Positions 8,603 through 16,654 of a stretch of DNA of 36,056 bases are shown piece after piece; the first letter of the stretch is position 1; the number at the start of each line of letters is the position of its first letter. A program made the position numbers and the translations under genes. The notes below the pieces were generated by a model, which worked only from the letters and a program-made list of their open reading frames with translations, searched no databases and was not told the origin of the DNA. The stretch comes from Marisediminicola senii (GTDB lineage: Bacteria > Actinomycetota > Actinomycetes > Actinomycetales > Microbacteriaceae): contig NZ_JAALGE010000030.1 in the NCBI RefSeq assembly GCF_011057645.1, positions 1-36,056 of the forward strand, read 5' to 3'.

Positions 8603-9481
8603 GTGCGAGAACTGAGATTCGTCAAGGCACTCACCGCCCTCGAGAACGCCGAGGCGCTCGACCCGATCGTCAACAAGGTCAAGGGGATCGTGAACACGAT
8701 CATCCAGCCGCAGCCGGTGCGCGACGTGCTGCACGGGGTTCCCGTCGGGCATGCCGTGCATCCGGCAATCATCCTGGTGCCCGCCGGCGCGTGGATCTCG
8801 GCCGGGGCTCTCGACCTGATCCCCGGCATGGAGAAGGCGTCGAAGTTCCTCGTCGGGCTCGGCGTGCTCAGTGCCGCCCCCGCGGTCGCGACCGGCTACA
8901 CCGACTGGTCGGAGATGCATGAGCAGCAGATGCGCGTCGGCATCGTGCACTCGGCCGCGAACGCCGTCGCCACCGGGCTGTATGCGGTCTCGTTCATCCA
9001 GCGGGCGCGCGGCAAGCACACCAGCGGCAAGGTGCTCGGGTTCGTCGGACTCGCCCTGGTCTCCGGAGCTGGCTTCATCGGCGGGCATCTCAGCTACCGC
9101 CAGGCGGCGGGCGTCAACCACGCCGAAGAGATCCCGCACCGCTTTCCCGAGGGCTGGCAGCTGCTCGGACCGCTCTACGACTTCGCCGACAACGAGCTGA
9201 ACAAGGCCGAGGTCGCGGGGCTGCCCCTGCTGGTACTCCGTCGCGGCGACAAGGTCGAGGTGCTGTCGAACACCTGCAGCCACCTCTCCGCGCCGCTCAA
9301 CGAGGGCGAGCTGGTCTCCGGCGACGGGGGCGACCCGTGCGTCGTGTGCCCGTGGCATGCCAGCGTGTTCTCGATGACGACGGGTGAGGTCGAGGCGGGA
9401 CCCGCGACCGCCCCGCAGCCCCGCTTCGAGACCCGCGTCGTCGACGGCGTCATCGAGGTGCTTCTGCCCAACGCGGGGTAG
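8603..9481 (+). CDS. DUF2231 membrane domain fused to Rieske [2Fe-2S] domain
   Basis: 292 aa. The N-terminal part (about 40-165) is a DUF2231-type membrane domain with several helices and the HGVPVGHAVHP histidine segment. The C-terminal part (about 185-290) is a Rieske ferredoxin domain with cluster ligands Cys225-x-His227 and Cys249-x2-His252. This suggests a membrane-anchored electron carrier; the partner is not visible in the window. The GTG start at 8603 has a good ribosome site (AAAGAGG) about 8 nt upstream. A terminator follows directly. An extra Cys246 lies 3 residues before the second ligand pair. Confidence 0.9.
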   Translation: MRELRFVKALTALENAEALDPIVNKVKGIVNTIIQPQPVRDVLHGVPVGHAVHPAIILVPAGAWISAGALDLIPGMEKASKFLVGLGVLSAAPAVATGYTDWSEMHEQQMRVGIVHSAANAVATGLYAVSFIQRARGKHTSGKVLGFVGLALVSGAGFIGGHLSYRQAAGVNHAEEIPHRFPEGWQLLGPLYDFADNELNKAEVAGLPLLVLRRGDKVEVLSNTCSHLSAPLNEGELVSGDGGDPCVVCPWHASVFSMTTGEVEAGPATAPQPRFETRVVDGVIEVLLPNAG

Positions 9482-9497
9482 CGCTTCGAACCCAGCA

Positions 9498-9530
9498 CGA
9501 AGGGCCCGGTGCGATGCATCGGGCCCTTCG
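9498..9530 (+). terminator. Intrinsic terminator after the Rieske gene
   Basis: An 11-bp perfect stem (cgaagggcccg/cgggcccttcg) with an 11-nt loop, followed by TTCGTTTGT-like sequence. It lies between the convergent Rieske and permease genes and may serve both. Confidence 0.8.
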
Positions 9531-9545
9531 TTCGTTGTCACGCGC

Positions 9546-10406
9546 TTACGGCTCGCGGCGGGCGGTGCGCCACAGCCCGTAGGCCATCGGAACACCGATC
9601 CACACGAGCACCGACACCGCGAGTTTCGGCCAGTCGTCGGCGGTCATGCTGCCCGACATCAGTGTCATGAAGGTCAGGCTGGTGTCGAGCCACTGGGCGG
9701 GCTCCCGCAGCGCTTCGATCGTCACGGTGAGGATGGTCCACACCGTCGGCAGCGCGAGGTAGGCAACGATGGCGATCGGCGTGCTGAGGAACGCCAGCCC
9801 GAATGCGACGCCCTGCCAGATGAGCAGCACGAGCGCGAGGGTCGTGCCGGCGACAACGCCCCAGTCGAGCGCCCACGACCCGTCGGCATCCCGCCACACG
9901 ATTCCCGCGGCGTTCAGCAGCGCACTGACCGCGAGGGTCACGACCATGACGAGCAGCCCGAGGGTCGCCGACGATGCCAGCTTGGCCCCGTTCACCCTGG
10001 TGCGCCGCGGCTCGAGCGTGAAGGTGGTCAGCGCGGTGCGGGCCGACCACTCGCTCGTTGCCGCCATGACGCCGATCAACGGAAGCAGCAGTAGTTGACC
10101 AATGGATGCCGCGGCGGTCAGTGACGTCCAGGTGATCGTCTCCGGTTCCGCGGTGAACAGCGTCAGCGCGATGAACCCGGCGCTGACGACCGCGATGGCG
10201 ACGAGCAACCACAGGCCGGCTCGCGTGTCGAGTTGCTTGCGCAGCTCGACCGCCGTCAGGCGCAGGAACGGGATGCCGCGGATCGGCGCCGCGGTGCGCG
10301 CCGGGCCGGTGCTGACGGAACCAGTGCTGCGGAAATCCGTACTGCCAGAAATCGGGGTTCGGGAGTCGGCGCGGCCGGGGGTGTGGGTGGTGCGGGGCGT
10401 GCTCAT
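9546..10406 (-). CDS. ABC-2 type transporter permease
   Basis: 286 aa membrane subunit of an ABC exporter. A soluble, Ser/Thr/Arg-rich N-terminal extension of about 45 residues precedes about six hydrophobic helices, which are separated by short charged loops (for example FTLEPRRTRVNGAK), as in small ABC-2 permeases. The ATG at 10406 overlaps the ATPase stop by 4 nt (ATGA), so the two are translationally coupled. The substrate is unknown; similar pairs export drugs or antimicrobial peptides. The frame stays open far upstream into the ATPase gene, but that part is not coding. Confidence 0.88.
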   Translation of the reverse strand: MSTPRTTHTPGRADSRTPISGSTDFRSTGSVSTGPARTAAPIRGIPFLRLTAVELRKQLDTRAGLWLLVAIAVVSAGFIALTLFTAEPETITWTSLTAAASIGQLLLLPLIGVMAATSEWSARTALTTFTLEPRRTRVNGAKLASSATLGLLVMVVTLAVSALLNAAGIVWRDADGSWALDWGVVAGTTLALVLLIWQGVAFGLAFLSTPIAIVAYLALPTVWTILTVTIEALREPAQWLDTSLTFMTLMSGSMTADDWPKLAVSVLVWIGVPMAYGLWRTARREP

Positions 10407-11299
10407 GCGGAGACATCCTCTCGCCCGTGCTGGGCGGTCATGGAGAAGAACAGGCTTTCGAGCCCCGCGGTGGCCGCGGGGTGGAGGTCGGTGACGACGA
10501 CCCCGGAGGCGAGTGCGAGCCGCCCCACGTCGTCGACGGTCGCCGAGGTGGTCAGGCCGCTGGCGGTCACGGTGACCTCGAATCCGGCGGCGACCAGCGC
10601 GCGCTGGAGTGCGGCATCGTCGAGGCTGTGCACCTCGGTGCCGGGGGCGGCGAGCAAGTCGGCGGCGCTGCCCTGGGCGAGCACCTTTCCGTCGCCGATG
10701 ATGATCAGGTCGTCGGCGATTGCTTCGACCTCGAGCAGAAGGTGCGAGGAGAGCAGCACCGTGCCTCCCGCGGCGGCGAACGACGACAGCAGTCCGCGCA
10801 TCCAGCGGATGCCGGCCGGGTCGAGTCCGTTCGCCGGTTCGTCGAGGATGAGCACCGATGGATCGCCGAGCAGTGCGCTCGCGAGACCGAGGCGCTGCCG
10901 CATCCCGAGCGAATATCCGCGAATGCGCGCCCGGCCCTCCTTCGCGGTCAACCCGACGATGTCGAGCACGTCGTCGACGCGCTCCGGTGGCATGCCCATG
11001 AGCTGCGAGGAGATCGCGAGCGATTCGCGTCCGGTGCGGCCTGGATGCTGCGCGCCGGCGTCGAGCAGGATGCCGACGTGTCGCCCGGGGTTGGTGAGCG
11101 CACCGAACGGTACGCCCAGCACCGTGCTGGTGCCGGAGGTGGGGGTGGCGAGCGCGCTGAGCATGCGCATGGTCGTGGACTTGCCCGCGCCGTTGGGTCC
11201 GAGAAACCCGGTGATGCGTCCGGGGCGGGCGGTGAACGAGACGTCGTCGACGGCGAGGCGGTTGCCGTAGCGCTTGGTGAGATTCTCTGCGGTGATCAT
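10403..11299 (-). CDS. ABC transporter ATP-binding protein
   Basis: 298 aa ATPase of the exporter. Walker A GPNGAGKST is at residues 34-42, the signature reads YSLGMRQRLGLA (129-140, a variant of LSGGQ common in DrrA/CcmA-type exporters), Walker B LILDEP is at 150-155 and the H-loop is in LLSSHLLLEVEAI. The ATG at 11299 is chosen over a frame that extends to 11425 because GACGAT lies 6 nt upstream and the domain starts there. It is divergent from a two-component system, which probably regulates it. Confidence 0.94.
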   Translation of the reverse strand: MITAENLTKRYGNRLAVDDVSFTARPGRITGFLGPNGAGKSTTMRMLSALATPTSGTSTVLGVPFGALTNPGRHVGILLDAGAQHPGRTGRESLAISSQLMGMPPERVDDVLDIVGLTAKEGRARIRGYSLGMRQRLGLASALLGDPSVLILDEPANGLDPAGIRWMRGLLSSFAAAGGTVLLSSHLLLEVEAIADDLIIIGDGKVLAQGSAADLLAAPGTEVHSLDDAALQRALVAAGFEVTVTASGLTTSATVDDVGRLALASGVVVTDLHPAATAGLESLFFSMTAQHGREDVSA

Positions 11300-11305
11300 G
11301 CATCC

Positions 11306-11311
11306 ATCGTC
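11306..11311 (-). promoter_or_regulatory. Probable -10 box of the ABC exporter operon, leaderless
   Basis: GACGAT followed by 6 nt and ATG at 11299. Confidence 0.5.
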
Positions 11312-11441
11312 TCGGCGGGCGCGGTGCAGCGGATCGGCACGGGGTATCGGGCCGGTGCGGCTTTCGGCTGCCTGTTGCTCCACCCCCTGGTGCCGCTCGC
11401 CATCCCTCGCGCCGAGGTAGGTCATCCTTTAGTCGGAGGCG

Positions 11442-11470
11442 GCGGATACCCCCGTCTGGCCGCTATCCGC
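11442..11470. promoter_or_regulatory. Inverted repeat, candidate operator of the two-component system
   Basis: GCGGATA and TATCCGC form a perfect 7-bp inverted repeat separated by 15 nt, just upstream of the -10 box (11482) of the histidine kinase gene. The position suits response-regulator autoregulation and control of the divergent exporter. Binding is inferred. Confidence 0.45.
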
Positions 11471-11481
11471 GGGGCGCGCCC

Positions 11482-11487
11482 TACTCT
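11482..11487 (+). promoter_or_regulatory. Probable -10 box of the kinase/regulator operon, leaderless
   Basis: TACTCT lies 6 nt before GTG 11494 and only 3 nt before ATG 11491, which favours the GTG as the real start. Confidence 0.5.
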
Positions 11488-11493
11488 GGAATG

Positions 11494-12921
11494 GTGACGA
11501 ATCGGCTGAGCACTGCCCTCCCCGTGGCACCGCCGGTCTTCGTGCCATCGCGGGGAGCCGGGTCACCCCCGTCGTCGCCGCTCCCGCCTCCTCCGCCCGC
11601 GCCGCTGCCTCCACCCCGCCTGCGCCCCTGGTCGAGCATCTGGCGCTACCTCGTCGCGGCGGGAGTCGGACTCTTCCTGCTGGTGTTCGTCATCGGCGAG
11701 TTCCTCGGCCTCGAGCCCGAGAACCTGCCCTTCGAGACCTCGGCCATCATCGGTGCCATCCTCATCGTCGATTTCGTGTTCGGGGTCGTGTCGCTGTGCC
11801 TGCTGCCGCTGCGTCGTCGCTGGCCGGTGCTCACCGCCACGCTCACGGGCCTGCTGTCTTCGGTGTCGGCCATGTCCATCGGATCGGCGACGATCGCCGC
11901 CGTCTCGCTCAGTACCCGTCGTCGATGGAAGTCCGTGCTCGCGGTCGGCGTCGTCTGGGTCTTCGGGGCGGCATTCTACGAGTTGGTCGTGCGCCCGGCC
12001 GTTCCCACGACGACCGCCGAGCCGATGCTCACCTGGCTGTCGATCTCGCTGGGCGTCGCGGTCTACGCGCTGTGCGCATCTACCGGGTTCTATATCGGCG
12101 CCCGTCGCGATCTCATCACCTCGCTGCAGGAGCGCGCCGAGACGGCCGAACGCGAGCAGGCGCTCCGCGAGGAATCCGCCCGCGAATCCGAGCGCACCCG
12201 CATCGCCCGCGAGATGCACGACGTTCTCGCGCACCACATCTCGCTCGTGAGCCTGCACGCCGGTGCGCTGACCTACCGCACCGACCTCACCCGCGACCAG
12301 ACGGCCGAGGCCGCGGCGGTGATCCAGAACAATGCGCAACTCGCCCTGACCGAGCTGCGGCAGATCCTCGGGGTGCTGCGGACCAGCCAGGTCACCGACG
12401 GTATCGCGGAACCCCCGCAGCCGACCCTCCGCGAGTTGCCTGCCCTGCTGGCCGATGCGCGCGAGGCCGGAATGCCGGTGACGATGGATGCTGCCGGCCT
12501 CGCCTTCGACACCGACGCGAGCGATGCCGCGCCGCTCGACGGGCTGCCCGCCGTGGTACTGCCGGAGGTGCTGTCACGCACCGCCTACCGCATCATTCAG
12601 GAATCCCTGACGAATGCGCGCAAGCATGCCGACGGTGCCGCGGTGTCGGTGACCATCGCCGCGGCGGAGGGGGAGCTGCGCATCGAGGTACGCAATGGCG
12701 TCGGCGGGAGGGCCGGGCGCGGGGGTGCTTTCGGGTCCGCGCTGGCGGCGGGCGAGGCATCCACGATGAATTCCGACGCCAGGAACCCGGCGATCGGCGC
12801 GGGAAGCGGCATGGGTCTCACCGGGCTGCGCGAACGGGCCGCGCTCGCCGGGGGCACCCTCGAGCACGGTATCGACGCCGCCGGGGACTTCGTCGTGAAG
12901 GCGAGCCTGCCATGGCGATGA
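11494..12921 (+). CDS. NarL-type sensor histidine kinase
   Basis: 475 aa from GTG 11494 (ATG 11491 is the alternative). A Pro-rich cytosolic N-terminus is followed by about five hydrophobic membrane segments (residues 50-205), then a HisKA_3 dimerisation domain with REMHDVLAHH; the phosphorylated His is at about residue 242. The C-terminal HATPase has the N-box ESLTNARKHA and the glycine box GSGMGLTGLRERA. No large extracellular sensor domain exists, so it is an intramembrane-sensing type. It overlaps the response regulator gene and is divergent from the ABC exporter, the usual setting of drug- or envelope-stress-sensing systems. Confidence 0.94.
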   Translation: MTNRLSTALPVAPPVFVPSRGAGSPPSSPLPPPPPAPLPPPRLRPWSSIWRYLVAAGVGLFLLVFVIGEFLGLEPENLPFETSAIIGAILIVDFVFGVVSLCLLPLRRRWPVLTATLTGLLSSVSAMSIGSATIAAVSLSTRRRWKSVLAVGVVWVFGAAFYELVVRPAVPTTTAEPMLTWLSISLGVAVYALCASTGFYIGARRDLITSLQERAETAEREQALREESARESERTRIAREMHDVLAHHISLVSLHAGALTYRTDLTRDQTAEAAAVIQNNAQLALTELRQILGVLRTSQVTDGIAEPPQPTLRELPALLADAREAGMPVTMDAAGLAFDTDASDAAPLDGLPAVVLPEVLSRTAYRIIQESLTNARKHADGAAVSVTIAAAEGELRIEVRNGVGGRAGRGGAFGSALAAGEASTMNSDARNPAIGAGSGMGLTGLRERAALAGGTLEHGIDAAGDFVVKASLPWR

Positions 12922-13682
12922 GCGACGGTAGTTCTTCGACCGGCGGGGTCAATGACAGCGCGGTCGACGCGGGCGCGGCGCTCGACGCGGGCGGGGCGGT
13001 CGACGCGGGCGGGGCGGTCGACGTGCGGGTGATTCGCGTGGCGATCGTCGACGACGACGCGCTGGTGCGGGCGGGGCTGCGCATGATCCTCGGCGGAACG
13101 CCCACCATTGAGATCGTCGGCGAGGCGAGCGACGGGCACGCGGCCCTCGACATGGTCGCCCGGGTCACGCCGCACGTCGTTCTGATGGACATCCGGATGC
13201 CGCGGCTCGACGGCCTCGAAGCCACCCGGGCGCTCACGGCGCGCGACGACCGCGCCAGGGTGATCGTGCTGACGACCTTCGACACCGACGAGCTCGTGCT
13301 CACGGCCCTGCGGCATGGGGCGGTCGGGTTCCTGCTCAAGGACACCCCGCCGGCCGAGCTCGTGCGCGCGGTGCATCGGGTGGCCGCGGGGGAGTCGATC
13401 CTGTCGCCAAGCGTGACGGCGCAGTTGATCGCCACGGTGACGGGTGGGTCGGACGGCCGCCATCAGCGCGCCACCGAACTGCTCGGGCGGTTGACCGACC
13501 GCGAGCGGGAGGTCGCGATCTCGGTCGGGCGCGGACTCTCGAACGCCGAGATCGCCGCGCAGCTGTTCATGGGCGTCGCGACGGTGAAGACGCACATCGG
13601 GCACCTGTTCGCCAAGCTCGAGGCGACGAACCGGGTGCAGATCGCGCGCACCGTGCACGACGCGGGCCTCACCGACGAGTAG
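12912..13682 (+). CDS. LuxR/NarL-family response regulator
   Basis: 256 aa partner of the kinase. The receiver domain has the acidic pair D47-D48, phosphoacceptor D93 (VVLMDIRMP) and conserved K143 (FLLKDTPP). A GerE-type helix-turn-helix lies at about 186-245 (LTDREREV, AEIAAQLF, VKTHIGHLFAKL). An unusual N-terminal extension of about 40 residues contains Ala/Val-Asp-Ala-Gly-Gly repeats. The gene overlaps the kinase gene; ATG 12912 or ATG 12918 (ATGA overlap) may start it. GTG 13023 would remove the repeats but break the overlap. Confidence 0.93.
   Translation: MAMSDGSSSTGGVNDSAVDAGAALDAGGAVDAGGAVDVRVIRVAIVDDDALVRAGLRMILGGTPTIEIVGEASDGHAALDMVARVTPHVVLMDIRMPRLDGLEATRALTARDDRARVIVLTTFDTDELVLTALRHGAVGFLLKDTPPAELVRAVHRVAAGESILSPSVTAQLIATVTGGSDGRHQRATELLGRLTDREREVAISVGRGLSNAEIAAQLFMGVATVKTHIGHLFAKLEATNRVQIARTVHDAGLTDE
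12960..13031 (+). repeat. 18-bp tandem repeat in the response regulator N-terminus
   Basis: Three near-identical 18-bp units and a degenerate fourth (units start at 12960, 12978, 12996 and 13014) encode AVDAGA, ALDAGG, AVDAGG and AVDVRV. Slippage here would keep the reading frame. Confidence 0.85.
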
Positions 13683-13714
13683 CGGGCAGCGAGTGGTGCC
13701 CGGGCGCTGCGGCC

Positions 13715-14542
13715 CTATTGCTCGGGCAGTCGCACGACCGCGTGGATCGGCGTGTGGTCCGACGGCCAGCCGCCGGGGTTGCGACGCACGTTGATCGCGG
13801 CGGAGAGCACGTCGACGGTGGGCGTCGTGAGGATCCAGTCGATGCGCTTTCGGCCGAGCACCGGTGGGCTGTAGTTCGGGAACGTTCCCCACGACTCGGT
13901 GAGCCGGTTGCCTGCCGCGGTCCAGCTGTCGACGAGCGGCCCCTCCTCGACGAGCGCCGCGTGCGCGATCGAGTGTGCGTCGGCGTTGAAGTCGCCCGTG
14001 ATGACTACCGGAAGCGACGTCGCGGCGACCCGCGAGCGGATGAGCTGCGCCGACCGCAGTCGCGACCCCGGCGACCGGTGGTCGAGATGCGTGTTCATCG
14101 CGAGAAAGTGCAGCCCGGTCTCGCGGTCGGTAAACACCGCAGAGACCAGGACGCGCGGGTCCTTGTTGCCCCACGAGCGGGAGCCCGGAACCTCGGGGGT
14201 GTCCGAGAGTGCGTCCTGGTGCCAGGTCTCGAGGCGCAGGCGCGACGAGTCCCAGAAGATGGGGCAGCGCTCGCCGCGGTGGTGTCCGTCGCGTCCGTGC
14301 CCGACTTCGCGATAGTCGTCGCCGAGGGCCTCGCGCACGAACGCGGACTGGTCGAGCATCGCCTCCTGAACACCGAGCAGTGCAGGTTGCTCGCGCGCCA
14401 GCATCCGTCGCATCAGGGGTTTGCGAGTGCGCCAGCTGTCGGGTCCGCGGCGCCCGAAGTGCGGCATTCGGCGACGGATGTTGTAGCTCATCACGTGCAG
14501 TTCTGGCGGGTCGATGCGGCCGACGAGCGCGGTCTCAACCAT
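13715..14542 (-). CDS. Endonuclease/exonuclease/phosphatase family protein
   Basis: 275 aa EEP-fold metal-dependent hydrolase. Family motifs are SYNIRRR (metal-contacting Asn21), GVQEAM (catalytic Glu), NTHLDH, TGDFNAD and the C-terminal SDHTPIHA. The type resembles small secreted or cytosolic EEP enzymes that act on sugars, phosphodiesters or nucleic acids; the substrate cannot be read. No signal peptide is evident. ATG 14542 is chosen because TACAGT lies exactly 6 nt upstream; a longer frame reaches 14575. It converges on the response regulator gene. Confidence 0.9.
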   Translation of the reverse strand: MVETALVGRIDPPELHVMSYNIRRRMPHFGRRGPDSWRTRKPLMRRMLAREQPALLGVQEAMLDQSAFVREALGDDYREVGHGRDGHHRGERCPIFWDSSRLRLETWHQDALSDTPEVPGSRSWGNKDPRVLVSAVFTDRETGLHFLAMNTHLDHRSPGSRLRSAQLIRSRVAATSLPVVITGDFNADAHSIAHAALVEEGPLVDSWTAAGNRLTESWGTFPNYSPPVLGRKRIDWILTTPTVDVLSAAINVRRNPGGWPSDHTPIHAVVRLPEQ

Positions 14543-14548
14543 GCGGTC

Positions 14549-14554
14549 ACTGTA
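14549..14554 (-). promoter_or_regulatory. Probable -10 box of the EEP-family gene, leaderless
   Basis: TACAGT followed by 6 nt and ATG at 14542. TTG-containing sequence (CTTGCG) lies 16 nt further upstream as a possible -35. Confidence 0.5.
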
Positions 14555-14616
14555 CAGGTCGAAACAGTTGCGCAAGTTGCGACGCGGCGGTGCGGGTGAC
14601 CACCCGCCGCGCTACG

Positions 14617-15114
14617 TCAGCAGTACAGGTCCTGAAAGCTGAGCACCGCGAGCGCGCCGTAGACCTCGTCCTCGCTGCCGTCGGTGATCGCCTGGTAGAT
14701 CGTCGCGACCGATGCGGCATCGGCGGCCAGCGCCGCACCCTCGGTGAAGCCTGCAGCGGCCGTCGCGATCACCGAGAAGGTCGCTTCGGTGTCTGCCGAC
14801 GCCCCGTCCTGGGCCAGGTCGACCGTCATCGCGCAGGCGCTGCCGATCTCGGTCGCCATGTCGTCGCTGCGGGCGACGGCTTTCGCGGCGGCGACTCCGG
14901 CAACGGCGGTGGGCGCGATCGTGTTCGCCTGCACCGCCTCGGTCGCGGCGAGGCGGATGGCCGCCTCATCGACCGCTGAGCCGAGCTGCTGTTGTGCGGA
15001 ACGGGCGGCGTCATCGACCACGCTGCGGGCGCCGGTGCATCCACTGAGCAACAGCACGGCCGCGACGACGGCGGCGCCGCGCAGAAGGGCGGTCGTCGTG
15101 CGGGTGTGGCTCAT
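14617..15114 (-). CDS. Putative lipoprotein of unknown function
   Basis: 165 aa with an N-terminal lipoprotein signal: TRTT-type charged start, hydrophobic stretch and lipobox LLSGC with the lipidated Cys at 26. The mature part is Ala-rich and mostly helical by composition, with one internal Cys (ACAMTVD) and a C-terminal Cys as the last residue, which may form a disulfide. No family is recognised. It is divergent from the first half-DUF2207 gene. No -10 hexamer is seen at the leaderless position, so this gene may have a leader. Confidence 0.85.
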   Translation of the reverse strand: MSHTRTTTALLRGAAVVAAVLLLSGCTGARSVVDDAARSAQQQLGSAVDEAAIRLAATEAVQANTIAPTAVAGVAAAKAVARSDDMATEIGSACAMTVDLAQDGASADTEATFSVIATAAAGFTEGAALAADAASVATIYQAITDGSEDEVYGALAVLSFQDLYC

Positions 15115-15305
15115 GGGGCACCGGTTTCTGGGATCCCCGGTTCGTACTCCCCGAAGCCAGTGTCCCCTGCGCGCCAGAGGGCGTCAACCAAACCTCAGCA
15201 TTGTGGGGGAGATGTACCCCGCGTTCGCGATAGTACGATTCGGACAGGTCACGTTGGGAGGCCGTGGTGCGTTCCGCACTGCCGCGCTGAGCAAATGTCG
15301 ACAGC

Positions 15306-15311
15306 TAGGCT
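15306..15311 (+). promoter_or_regulatory. Probable -10 box of the first DUF2207-like gene, leaderless
   Basis: TAGGCT followed by 6 nt and ATG at 15318. The same hexamer at the same spacing precedes the GNAT gene at 23389. Confidence 0.55.
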
Positions 15312-15317
15312 CGGGCC

Positions 15318-16577
15318 ATGACCGAGGATCCCGCTGTTGCCGTAATCCTGCTGATCGCCAGCATCGTGGTCGCCATGATCGCGCTGTTCGCTTTTCTGCG
15401 CGGTCCGAACCAGCCGCCGCGCCGGCAGGCGATCATCGCCCAGTACGAGCCGCCCGCACTGAGCGTGCTGGGCTCGGCCACGCTGATCGGCACACGGCGG
15501 CGGAGCGTGAGCGCGCAGATCGTGGACCTCGCGGTGCGGGGGGCGTTGGACATCGTTCCGCCCCCGACACCGAATTCCCCGTACGCACTCGTGGCCCGTG
15601 GTGTGCGGGGGCACGCGGAGGTGGCCTCGAGTGCTGGTGACGGTGCACAAGTGGATGCTGCGGCTCGCGGCATCCATGGGACTCCTGTTCTCGACGAGGT
15701 CGAACTCGCCGTCTACCGCGCGATCTTCGGTGCGCACGCGCGCGCGGGGGATCGGGTGCGGGTGCATCCGAGGAACGCGAAGCTCAACGCGCGGTTGTCG
15801 ATCGCGCAGGCGACGGCCACCACGCAGCTCGCATCGCGGGAGTTCGTCGACGGGCCGCGCCAGCGCTGGCGTCCCGTGCTGCCGGTGCTGCAGGTCGCCT
15901 TGCTTGCGCTGGGGTCGGGTGTCGCGCCTGGGCTGATCGTGCCCATCGGGATACTGCTGCTGGCGACGATCGCGCTGACGCTCGGCCGGTACCGCGCGCT
16001 GACTGCGGCGGGTGTGGCGCTTCGCGGTCACGTGGCCGGGTTGCGGCTGTACATCTCGCTCGCGGAAGCGGACCGGTTGCGCATGCTGCAGGGTCCGACG
16101 ACCGCGCTGACCCGGGGTGAGGTTCTGCGCCTGACCGAGCGGTTGCTCGGGTGGGCGGTGCTGTTCGGCTTCGAGCGGGAGTGGGCGCGAGTACTCGCGC
16201 TCTATGCGAAAGACGAGTCGGATGCGGCGTCTGTCGACTCTCTCGTGGTGATCGGGTTCTCGGACACCTTTGCGGGCGTCTCCCTGACGGATGGCACGGG
16301 TTCGCTCGACGATGACACGAGCGCGCCGGGTGATTCTGGGGTGTCGGGTGGTTCTGATGGTGACTCTGGGTCTGGTGGGTCCGGAGGGTCTGGCGCCGGT
16401 GGGTCTGGGTCGGTCGGGGCTCCGGACTACGGCAACAGCACCGAAGGCGGCGGTTCGTCGGGCGGTCATTCGGGCGGCAGCTCGGGCGGCAGCTCGGGCG
16501 GCGCCGATTATGGCGACGCAGGCGGCGGCGCTGGCGGAGGGGGAGACGGCGGCGGTGGGGGAGGCGGCGGCGACTAG
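15318..16577 (+). CDS. Half-length DUF2207-like membrane protein with Gly/Ser-rich tail (copy 1)
   Basis: 419 aa. One membrane helix at about 7-27, a soluble segment with AQIVDLAVRGALDI, a VYRAIFG motif, two membrane helices around 185-230, then GLRLYISLAEADRLRM and ERLLGWAVLFGFEREWA, which match the C-terminal half of DUF2207 (YciQ-type) proteins. The usual large extracytoplasmic N-terminal DUF2207 domain is missing. The last 100 residues are Gly/Ser/Asp-rich, ending in a poly-Gly run with Asp. Function is unknown. A paralogue follows at 16655. Confidence 0.85.
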   Translation: MTEDPAVAVILLIASIVVAMIALFAFLRGPNQPPRRQAIIAQYEPPALSVLGSATLIGTRRRSVSAQIVDLAVRGALDIVPPPTPNSPYALVARGVRGHAEVASSAGDGAQVDAAARGIHGTPVLDEVELAVYRAIFGAHARAGDRVRVHPRNAKLNARLSIAQATATTQLASREFVDGPRQRWRPVLPVLQVALLALGSGVAPGLIVPIGILLLATIALTLGRYRALTAAGVALRGHVAGLRLYISLAEADRLRMLQGPTTALTRGEVLRLTERLLGWAVLFGFEREWARVLALYAKDESDAASVDSLVVIGFSDTFAGVSLTDGTGSLDDDTSAPGDSGVSGGSDGDSGSGGSGGSGAGGSGSVGAPDYGNSTEGGGSSGGHSGGSSGGSSGGADYGDAGGGAGGGGDGGGGGGGGD

Positions 16578-16620
16578 GGAGTCCGCCCGTGGGGTGGCCG
16601 CATCCCAAAAGTGAGCCTCC

Positions 16621-16648
16621 TTGCCAAATCGAGGGCGCCGCGTACCCT
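16621..16648 (+). promoter_or_regulatory. Promoter of the second DUF2207-like gene, leaderless
   Basis: TTGCCA, a 16-nt spacer and TACCCT, then 6 nt to ATG 16655. One of the few promoters here with a readable -35. It lets copy 2 be expressed apart from copy 1. Confidence 0.6.
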
Positions 16649-16654
16649 CGGAGA

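Noticed and set aside
10407-11303. Upstream continuation of the permease frame (total 585 aa)
   Set aside because: This part lies over the ABC ATPase gene, is His/Arg-rich without motifs, and the coupled ATGA start at 10406 explains the permease.
16440-16577. Repetitive GGC/GGT-rich stretch that might look like an array or repeat element
   Set aside because: It is the Gly/Ser-rich C-terminal coding sequence of the first DUF2207-like protein. No regular spacers exist.
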